Of a stretch of 64,000 nucleotides of DNA, positions 57,907 through 64,000 are shown in pieces. The notes under the pieces are model-generated. The model saw nothing but the letters and a program-made list of their open reading frames with translations, did not search any database and was not told the origin of the DNA. Position 1 is the first letter of the stretch, and every line of letters starts with the position of its first letter. The position numbers and the translations under genes were made by a program. Origin of the DNA: Ardenticatenaceae bacterium (GTDB lineage Bacteria; Chloroflexota; Anaerolineae; Promineifilales; Promineifilaceae); assembly GCA_020634565.1 (NCBI GenBank), contig JACKBN010000001.1, positions 620,001 through 684,000 of the forward strand. The letters run 5' to 3'.

Positions 57907-60516
57907 CTACTTGTGGTCTTGAAGTTCGGCGAGTTGTTGGCCAATCACCTCTTGTGGGTCACGGTCTGGCAATGAGGCCTTTAAAGCCTTCAATTCAGCA
58001 GCAGAAAAATGCGTATCAAGTCCAGATCGAATTTGTTCAACTTCATGCTTGAGATAGAGATGACCCTTGTAACTTTCCCCAAAATAGATGAAGGTGATCG
58101 CACATTTAGTTAAGTCCCTTATGGTTAACCAATAACGACTAAACGCAAGCAAACAGTGTGTGTGGAAATGGGCAAGCATATCGGGGGCAAGAGATTGTGT
58201 CGCACCGCGCTCCAAGTATATTTTTGCTTGCTGAGGCAACCCTGCTTTGGCATAAACCCGGGCAAGCATTAAGTTATGCCCTAATTGAGCGTTTGTGTAA
58301 TTAAATTTCGTCGCGATATGAAGGGCATCTTTTGTGTATCGAATGGCCTGTGCCCAATCGGACTTCATCTCATAATGAAAAGCCCAGCCAAAGAAATAAA
58401 ACTCCATTGTACGCTTGGGGGCGTTTAAATCCTCTATAATTTGATCTGCCTCAAGGAGATAAGTTTCTGCTTCCTCAAATTTGTTAGCCAGGCTTGAAAT
58501 TTGGCCTAACATGAACAACCGTCTCACGATCCCGGCACGCTCGCCAATCAATCTTTTCAAAGCAAGGCTTTCTTCAAAAAGTTGTGCAACCTGGTCAAGC
58601 TGGCCAAACTCCATTAGCGTAATCCCAAGATTATAGGTTGCGCTTGCCAACAGGGCATCATTTTCCTGTTGACGTGTAATGTTGACTGCCTTCCAGGCAA
58701 TATCGATTGCTTTTTCATTGTTCCCCAGAAATCTATGGGCACTACCTAGTCGATTGAGGGCGAGAAACATATGCTCGGAGTGAGCTACGCTTTGACTTAA
58801 CTCCCAATATTGGTTGGCGAGTTCAACGGTTTTATCATAATCATTGATATCAAGCAGCGATGACGTTACGGTGGCATAGGCTGATAATTTAAGCTTGACA
58901 TCTTCTTGCATCTCAGCAAAATCAAACAGCTGTTCCGCGAGCTCAGCTGCCTCTTCAAATTCTCCAAGCTGTAGCAAAAAATAGTTCTTGCGTCTGATAA
59001 GCTTCGCCCAAACCGGGCTTCGCGGTAAACGGTTGAGGGCACGTGAGCAGTAAAGGATGCCTTCATTGAAGTCGGATCGACTATACCAATAGTCAGACAT
59101 GGCGGCAGTGAGGTTAACGGCCGTTTCCCGCATCCGATCCTGTTGTCCCAATCCCCAATCCAACGCGGCTGCTACATTTTCTTTTTCTAAATCGACATCT
59201 CGTAAAGGGTATAAATAATCGCCATGATCAAGGGCGATGAGGGCATCGGTGACATACGTTTCAAAATAGGCAAGATGGGCAGCTTTGGCTTCTCTGAGCT
59301 GACCACTATCTTCCAGCTTCTCAAACGCAAACTGCTGCACCAGCGGGTGTAAATCATACCGTCGTTCAGCCACCTGTTGCACAAAAGATTTGTGTTGGAG
59401 CGATTGCAAAAGCCTGATGTTAGCATTTGCCACAGCTTTGGCCGCTTTGCGCCGAAAACCGCCACGGAAAATAGCCAGCTTCATACACGCTGTTTGTTCT
59501 TGGCGAGACAGCTTCTCCCAACTGGCGGAAAGCACCGTGCGTATGCTCTGCTGTCGTTCAGGGATGTTGCGCATATTGGTGGAGAGGATGTCAAGGTCTT
59601 GCTGAATCTCGTCTGCAATTTCATCTACGTCGAGCGAATCAACCCACGCAGCGGCTAAGATAATGCCCAAAGGCATCCCGCCAACAAGATTGACGATTTG
59701 TTGTACATGAACAATGTCTTGCTTGTTTAAAACAAAGGTCGTTTTGAATGTTTTGGCAACGGCCTCAAAAAGCTGGGGGCCATTTTCTTTCAGGCCCTTC
59801 AACTCTAAAACAGTCTCGCCGTAAAGGTTGAGTCGTTCTCTGGAGGTAACCAGGATACGACAGGTGGGTGCTGCTTTGGTTAGCCCATCGACAAGGTCAG
59901 CGCCATCCAGAATATGCTCAAAGTTGTCAAAGATAAGGAGCCTTTTCTTGTCGCGACACGCGTCGAAGAGCTGCTGTTTTTGGTCATCTGTTCCTTTGGC
60001 ATTGATGCCCAACGCCTGTAATGCTACCGTGATGATGTTATTGGCATGGTTCAAGGGTGCCAACTCGAACAGATAAACGCCATCAGGATAGGTTTCTAAC
60101 AGTTGATGGCCTGTTTCTATGGCGAGACGGGTCTTGCCCATGCCGCCCGGTGCCAGAACGGTAAGCAGGGGCGTGTTGGGCTGGCTTAGGATAGTGGTGA
60201 TGCGTTTGATCTCTTTGTCGCGCCCCATGAAGGGGGTGGCGAGGGTGGGAAGGTTGTGGGGTTGTGGGGTTGTGGCGGAAACGGCCGTTTCCGCACCTCC
60301 AATCAGGCCCAACCGCTGCGCTTTTGCAATCGCCTGTGTGCGCCGACTGGTACCCAGCTTGCTATAGATTTGCTTGTTATACCAGCGAACCGTCTCTTTC
60401 GTGATGAACAGCTTTTCACCGATGGCGGCATTGGTCAGCCCATCAGCCATCAAGCCCAAAATTTCTAGCTCACGATCTTTGAAATCATCTAAAAGAAAAT
60501 CATCAACGTCAGACAT
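57907..60516 (-). CDS. STAND regulator with N-terminal LuxR domain and TPR repeats
   Basis: 869 residues. LuxR-type HTH at about 12-70 (KDRELEILGLMADGLTNAAIGEKLFITKETVRWYNKQIYSKL), unusual at the N-terminus. NB-ARC-like ATPase at about 95-350 with Walker A LAPGGMGKTRLA, LLIFDNFEHIL (Walker B) and LVTSRERLNLYGE. TPR-like helical repeats fill 430-860. Ligand unknown. Between HTH and ATPase lies TPQPHNLPTLATP, encoded by iterated GGTTGTGG words (60250-60275) next to an extended GGAAACGGCCGTTTCC. Lies in the rlmH-bounded segment. Confidence 0.85.
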   Translation of the reverse strand: MSDVDDFLLDDFKDRELEILGLMADGLTNAAIGEKLFITKETVRWYNKQIYSKLGTSRRTQAIAKAQRLGLIGGAETAVSATTPQPHNLPTLATPFMGRDKEIKRITTILSQPNTPLLTVLAPGGMGKTRLAIETGHQLLETYPDGVYLFELAPLNHANNIITVALQALGINAKGTDDQKQQLFDACRDKKRLLIFDNFEHILDGADLVDGLTKAAPTCRILVTSRERLNLYGETVLELKGLKENGPQLFEAVAKTFKTTFVLNKQDIVHVQQIVNLVGGMPLGIILAAAWVDSLDVDEIADEIQQDLDILSTNMRNIPERQQSIRTVLSASWEKLSRQEQTACMKLAIFRGGFRRKAAKAVANANIRLLQSLQHKSFVQQVAERRYDLHPLVQQFAFEKLEDSGQLREAKAAHLAYFETYVTDALIALDHGDYLYPLRDVDLEKENVAAALDWGLGQQDRMRETAVNLTAAMSDYWYSRSDFNEGILYCSRALNRLPRSPVWAKLIRRKNYFLLQLGEFEEAAELAEQLFDFAEMQEDVKLKLSAYATVTSSLLDINDYDKTVELANQYWELSQSVAHSEHMFLALNRLGSAHRFLGNNEKAIDIAWKAVNITRQQENDALLASATYNLGITLMEFGQLDQVAQLFEESLALKRLIGERAGIVRRLFMLGQISSLANKFEEAETYLLEADQIIEDLNAPKRTMEFYFFGWAFHYEMKSDWAQAIRYTKDALHIATKFNYTNAQLGHNLMLARVYAKAGLPQQAKIYLERGATQSLAPDMLAHFHTHCLLAFSRYWLTIRDLTKCAITFIYFGESYKGHLYLKHEVEQIRSGLDTHFSAAELKALKASLPDRDPQEVIGQQLAELQDHK
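60250..60300 (-). repeat. Iterated-word insert plus 16-bp palindrome inside the LuxR gene
   Basis: AAGGTTGTGGGGTTGTGGGG and TTGTGG words run in frame between HTH and ATPase, followed by GGAAACGGCCGTTTCC at about 60277-60292. Confidence 0.55.
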
Positions 60517-60719
60517 GATTCAACCAAAACAGACGCAGAATTTGCAGGATTACGGCATTCAGTTCCAACGCTTCTTTCCGACTTCTTATGGCAGGAGCGA
60601 GAAACGATTTGTAGGATTGTATGCGCAAAAAGGGTAATGAGCCCAGCAATTTGCAAATGAATTTGCAAATGAATTTTTCGCTTGTTGGTAGGTTGTTGAT
60701 GGGAAACGGCCGTTTCCAC
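60517..60719. other. Gap with a duplicated TGCAAATGAATT word
   Basis: Divides the LuxR start from the rlmH stop. TGCAAATGAATT occurs twice in tandem (about 60652-60675), and GGAAACGGCCGTTTCC lies 4 bases from the rlmH stop. No gene. If the segment is an integrated element, this is its right border. Confidence 0.45.
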
Positions 60720-61196
60720 TTACTTGTGGTACTGTTCGCCCGCCAATATTGTGCAAGCACGATATAGCTGCTCCAGCAGCAAAATGCGGGCCAGTTCGTG
60801 GGTAAACGTCAGTGGAGAGAGGGAAATTTCTTCGTGGCAGGTAGCCAGCACGTCGTCGGAAAAGCCAAGCGGACCACCAATGAGGAAGGCGATACGGCCG
60901 TAATCCACCACACGTTTTTGCAGCCAGGTGGCCAAACTGGGGCTGCTGCGCAGTTTGCCAGTGGGGGTCAAGGCAATGAGGCGTTGGCTGTCGGCGACGG
61001 CTTGCAAAAGCTGCTCGCCTTCCCTAGCCATAGCCACCTCGTCGGGGATGCTGCGACCCACCACATCTTTAACTTCGATCAGATCCAGCGTGGTGTAATG
61101 CCCCAAACGCTTGACATAATCAGCCTGCGCCGCCAGCCACGCCTTGTTTTTGACTTTGCCTACGGTGGCGATGGTGAGACGTCCGTTTAGTCGCAT
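60720..61196 (-). CDS. rlmH: 23S rRNA (pseudouridine1915-N3)-methyltransferase
   Basis: 158 residues, the usual RlmH length, of the SPOUT family: LTIATVGKVKNKAWLAAQADYVKRL at the N-terminus, IALTPTGKLRSSPSLATWL, IAFLIGGPLGFSDDVLATC in the SAM knot, and LSLSPLTFTHELARILLLEQLYRACTILAGEQYHK at the end. The 3' third exists a second time at 57031-57185. The gene stays intact here. Followed by a GGTAATC-word hairpin. Confidence 0.92.
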   Translation of the reverse strand: MRLNGRLTIATVGKVKNKAWLAAQADYVKRLGHYTTLDLIEVKDVVGRSIPDEVAMAREGEQLLQAVADSQRLIALTPTGKLRSSPSLATWLQKRVVDYGRIAFLIGGPLGFSDDVLATCHEEISLSPLTFTHELARILLLEQLYRACTILAGEQYHK

Positions 61197-61197
61197 C

Positions 61198-61264
61198 TTC
61201 GGTAATCGGTGACCCGTAATCGGTAAACGGTAACTGATTACGGATTACCGTTTACCGATTACCA
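61198..61264. repeat. Iterated-word hairpin, GGTAATC family
   Basis: GGTAATCGGTGACCCGTAATC and GGTAAACGGTAA on the left pair with TTACGGATTACCGTTTACC and GATTACC on the right. It fills the entire gap between the alpha-oxoamine synthase stop and the rlmH start. Confidence 0.8.
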
Positions 61265-61266
61265 AC

Positions 61267-62481
61267 CTACTGAATAATTCCCAGCTGCCGACCACCTTCA
61301 ATAATCGTGTCGGCGCAGTAATCAATATCTTCCATGGTGTGGGCCGCAGAGACGCAGGCACGCAGCCGGGCCTGACCTTCGGGCACGACGGGGGCAACGA
61401 TGGCCTGCACAAAAATGCCGCGATCCTGGCAATATTTGGCCAGCGTGGCCGTCCGTTCTGTGGTGACACCCACCACGGGCACGATGGCAGTTTCTGTATA
61501 CAGCAAATCAAAGCCAGCTTCCCGCAGCCGCCCGGCAAAGTGGGCATAATTTTCTTGCAGCTTCTTCACGCGCCACGGTTCGGCTTCAATGACATCAAAG
61601 GCCGCTTTGGCGGCACCGGCAGAGGCTGGGGGAATCGCAGCGGAAAAGATAAAGGCACGTGCTTCATGCTTTAAAAATTGAATAAGTTCTTTATTTCCGG
61701 CTACGTATCCACCCGCGCTGGGAATTGCCTTGCTCAGCGTGCCCATTTTGATGTCGATGCTGTCTGGAGGCATATCAAAATGCTCTTCGATGCCGTGCCC
61801 ATTTTCGCCTAAAACGCCAATGGAGTGGGCTTCGTCAATCATTAAATAGGCATCATATTTACGGCAAAGGCGCACCATTTCCGGCAAATTAATGATGTCG
61901 CCATCCATGCTGAACACGGAATCGGCCACCACTAATTTACGGCCGTTTCCATTCGCCTCTTGCAACCGCTTTTCCAGATGATCCATATCATTGTGACGGA
62001 AGCGCACAAACTTGGCCATTGCCAACAAACAGCCATCCACAATGCTGGCATGGTTCAGCTTGTCACAAATGACGGTATCGCCCTTGCGCAGCAGGCTGGA
62101 AATGGTCGCCAGGTTGGTGACGTAACCGCTGGAAAACGTAATGGCCGCTTCGGTTTGCTTAAAGTTAGCAATCCGGGTTTCTAATTCGTTGTGCAACGCT
62201 AAAGAACCAGCCAACAGACGAACGCCGTGGGTGCCGGTACCATAATGATCAACGGCCGCTTTTGCTGCCGCATTAATTTGTGGATGACCAATTAGACCTA
62301 AATATGAATAGCTCCCCAGCATAATCATTTCGCCGTAATTTTCTACATTGACACGGCCGTTTGGCAAAATATCTTGCGTGGCTTCCAAATAAAAATAAAG
62401 CCCCGCTTCCTTGTAATGCTCAATATCCCACAATGTTTCCGGGAGCAATCCCGGTTTCTTCAATGTCTCTTCACCAATCAT
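61267..62481 (-). CDS. Alpha-oxoamine synthase (Kbl/BioF/SPT-like)
   Basis: 404 residues of the PLP fold-type I family that condenses an amino acid with an acyl-CoA: GSYSYLGLIGHPQINAAAKAAVDHYGTGTHGVRLLAGSL, DEAHSIGVLGENGHG, and the PLP lysine in MGTLSKAIPSAGGYVAGN. It could be 2-amino-3-ketobutyrate CoA ligase, 8-amino-7-oxononanoate synthase or a serine palmitoyltransferase. The extended N-terminus (GLYFYLEATQDILPNGRV) with NYGEMIMLGSYSYLG resembles the SPT/hydroxymethyl groups. ATG 62481 is preceded by GAGGAG. Specific substrate open. Confidence 0.85.
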   Translation of the reverse strand: MIGEETLKKPGLLPETLWDIEHYKEAGLYFYLEATQDILPNGRVNVENYGEMIMLGSYSYLGLIGHPQINAAAKAAVDHYGTGTHGVRLLAGSLALHNELETRIANFKQTEAAITFSSGYVTNLATISSLLRKGDTVICDKLNHASIVDGCLLAMAKFVRFRHNDMDHLEKRLQEANGNGRKLVVADSVFSMDGDIINLPEMVRLCRKYDAYLMIDEAHSIGVLGENGHGIEEHFDMPPDSIDIKMGTLSKAIPSAGGYVAGNKELIQFLKHEARAFIFSAAIPPASAGAAKAAFDVIEAEPWRVKKLQENYAHFAGRLREAGFDLLYTETAIVPVVGVTTERTATLAKYCQDRGIFVQAIVAPVVPEGQARLRACVSAAHTMEDIDYCADTIIEGGRQLGIIQ

Positions 62482-62741
62482 TGGTATCTCCTCTTCGCAA
62501 AAATAAGCCCAGGCTCTTGGGAAATTGCCTGGACAAGCTCTACCCCGCAAAGACCCGATGGGTTTGGCAATCAGAGAATGCCTTCTCTCATGGGCAAACC
62601 CTTCGGGTCTGGCAGAACTGGCTAATTTTATACCCACCCCTCTCATTTCTCAACAAGTTACGCATTCTTGCCTGAATCGTTGCTCAGAATGGGTTGGCGG
62701 CGCTTGCCCCCTGCCTGTGATCCTGCGACAATCCGGTTGTC

Positions 62742-62820
62742 GGTGAACGGTTATCGGTTATCAGTAAACGGTGTTCCGATTACCGATTACGGATTACCGA
62801 TCACGGGTCACGGATTACGG
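62742..62820. repeat. Iterated-word hairpin, GGTTATC/GGATTACC family
   Basis: GTTGTCGGTGAACGGTTATC and GGTTATCAGTAAACGG on the left pair with CCGATTACCGATTACGG and ATTACCGATCACGGGTCACGG on the right. It ends 4 bases before the penicillin-binding protein start. Confidence 0.75.
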
Positions 62821-62824
62821 AAAC

Positions 62825-64000
62825 ATGCCAAAACCAGCACGCATCATCAAATGGCGCATTCGGCGTCAGCAGCGCAGGCAGCGCAGTGGGGTCAACGTTT
62901 TTCGTTGGCTGAGCGTGATTGTGTTGGGCTTGGCAACGGCCGTATTCACCTTTTTCATCTTGGGGGCGGTGGGGGTAACGGCCGTATTTGCCAGCTTCAC
63001 CCGCGATTTGCCCGACTTTACCGAACTGGAGCGACTGGGCCAGGACAGCAGCGCCACCTTCGAGACCACCAAAATTTACGCCTGGGGCAATCCAACCGCT
63101 GATGGGCAGCGCGATCTCACCCTTATCTACGAAGTGATCGATCCGCTGGGCGGCGACCGGCAGTGGCTGCCGCTGGACCAGATTCCGCAGCAGCTCATCG
63201 ACGCCACCATCGCCATCGAAGACCGCACCTTCTACACCAACCAGGGCTTCGACATGGTGGGCATTGGCCGCGCCTTCAACGAATACATCCTGCAAGGCGG
63301 CGATATCCAGGGTGGTTCTTCCATCACTCAGCAGGTGGTCAAAAACAACCTCATCGAGCCAGAGCGGCGCGTTGTGGGCAGCGAAGTCGGATTGGACGAT
63401 TACCAGCGCAAGCTGGAAGAGCTGCTGCTAGCCCGGCAGGTGACCCAAACCTACAGCAAAGAGCAAATTCTGGAGTGGTATCTCAACACCAACTTCTACG
63501 GCAATCTAGCCTACGGCATCGAAGCCGCCGCCCGCATTTATTTTGACAAGCCCGCATCCCAACTCACCCTGGCGGAAGCGACGCTGCTGGCCGCCATTCC
63601 CCAATCCCCGGCACTGAACCCCATCAACAACCCGGACGCCGCCAAAGCGCGGCAGGAATTGGTGCTGGATGCGATGGTGCGCGAGGGGATGATTAGTGAG
63701 GAAACGGCCGAATCCACCAAAGCTCTCCCCGTCCCCGTCGTCAACGCCATCGCCGACCGCTTTGACATCATCGCGCCGCACTTTGCCCTGTACGTGCAGC
63801 AGCAGCTAGAGCAAATGTTTGGCCCCGATTTGGTCCTGGGTGGCGGGCTGCGCGTTTACACCACGCTCGATCTCACCTACCAGCAGCAGGCGGAATGCGT
63901 GGCCCGCGCCCACGTCAACCGCCTCTCCGGCACCATCGGCCCTGGCCTGCCCGCCGACGAGCAATCTAGCTGCGCCGCCCTCGACTTTTTGCCGCCCCTG
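62825..64000 (+). CDS. Class A penicillin-binding protein, N-terminal part (partial)
   Basis: Open to the window edge (392 codons). A basic N-terminus (RRQQRRQR) is followed by one membrane helix (about 27-52) and the family 51 transglycosylase domain: ATIAIEDRTFYTNQGFD (catalytic Glu), GGSSITQQVVKNNL, KEQILEWYLNTNFYGN, YGIEAAARIYFDKPASQLTLAEATLLAAIPQSP. It polymerises lipid II; the transpeptidase part lies beyond the window. The start at 62825 lies immediately after a word-iterated hairpin, and no clear ribosome site is seen. Confidence 0.9.
   Translation, partial: MPKPARIIKWRIRRQQRRQRSGVNVFRWLSVIVLGLATAVFTFFILGAVGVTAVFASFTRDLPDFTELERLGQDSSATFETTKIYAWGNPTADGQRDLTLIYEVIDPLGGDRQWLPLDQIPQQLIDATIAIEDRTFYTNQGFDMVGIGRAFNEYILQGGDIQGGSSITQQVVKNNLIEPERRVVGSEVGLDDYQRKLEELLLARQVTQTYSKEQILEWYLNTNFYGNLAYGIEAAARIYFDKPASQLTLAEATLLAAIPQSPALNPINNPDAAKARQELVLDAMVREGMISEETAESTKALPVPVVNAIADRFDIIAPHFALYVQQQLEQMFGPDLVLGGGLRVYTTLDLTYQQQAECVARAHVNRLSGTIGPGLPADEQSSCAALDFLPPL

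Noticed and set aside
22127..62820. Word-repeat stretches as possible CRISPR arrays
   Set aside because: The repeats are short, varied and arranged as hairpins with no regular unique spacers; no cas genes are present.
1..64000. tRNA, rRNA and other structured RNA genes
   Set aside because: Gaps were scanned for T-loop GGTTCGA-type sequences and cloverleaf arms by eye; none convincing. A tRNAscan or Infernal run would settle this.

Overview
The window reads like a chromosomal segment of a free-living bacterium with moderately high GC. The character of the proteins (STAND/LuxR and MalT-type regulators, ClbS/DinB-like proteins, lipoproteins with Tyr-Pro-x-Pro linkers, YjhG-type dehydratase, abundant small toxin-antitoxin pairs) suggests Chloroflexota, perhaps Anaerolineae. 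That is inference; no rRNA or tRNA gene was found to confirm it.

Layout. 1-10 kb is an AT-richer exopolysaccharide/surface region: two family 2 glycosyltransferases, a Wzx-type flippase, a nest of three insertion sequences (3302-5851), a sulfotransferase, a repeat-containing secreted protein, a lipoprotein and a methyltransferase. 10.1-12.5 kb supplies activated sulfate (ATP sulfurylase/APS kinase fusion plus a second APS kinase), which fits the sulfotransferase. 12.6-22.1 kb holds PrmC, a Sua5/TsaC protein, a family 4 glycosyltransferase, an animal-type phosphomevalonate kinase homologue beside a prolyl-hydroxylase-like oxygenase, an aminoglycoside-kinase-like gene, a trans-3-hydroxyproline dehydratase, an FAD oxidase and a sugar epimerase. 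22-34 kb is an accessory stretch: two MazEF-type modules and one DUF433/DUF5615 module, a ferritin-like protein, broken genes, an ArsR/SRPBCC pair with a 40-bp palindromic operator, a heterodimeric ABC exporter, an OLD-family nuclease and small membrane proteins. 34.4-44.9 kb carries YjhG/YagF dehydratase, a heparanase-like GH79 protein, a tandem cyclase, an EAD7-like protein, RidA, a YcaQ-type DNA glycosylase, ClbS and VOC proteins and a 16S rRNA G1405-type methyltransferase. 45-53 kb is more housekeeping: a fused two-domain phosphofructokinase, a PPi-type phosphofructokinase, RsmE, RsmI and a large helicase with two membrane segments. 53-64 kb contains the transglutaminase/alpha-E/ATP-grasp cluster, a LysE plus LuxR segment bounded by two copies of the rlmH 3' end, rlmH, an alpha-oxoamine synthase and the start of a class A penicillin-binding protein.

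The most striking signal is not a gene. The palindrome ACGGCCGT occurs about 85 times (counted by eye; about one expected), in genes, in every reading frame, and between genes, much like the HIP1 palindrome of cyanobacteria. It is nearly absent from stretches that look imported. A second layer consists of intergenic hairpins built from iterated short words (GGTAATC, ACACGGATTT, CTCTGTG, CCAATCT), usually starting right after stop codons; the same kinds of words also occur in frame inside several proteins. A third family of hairpins brackets mazEF.
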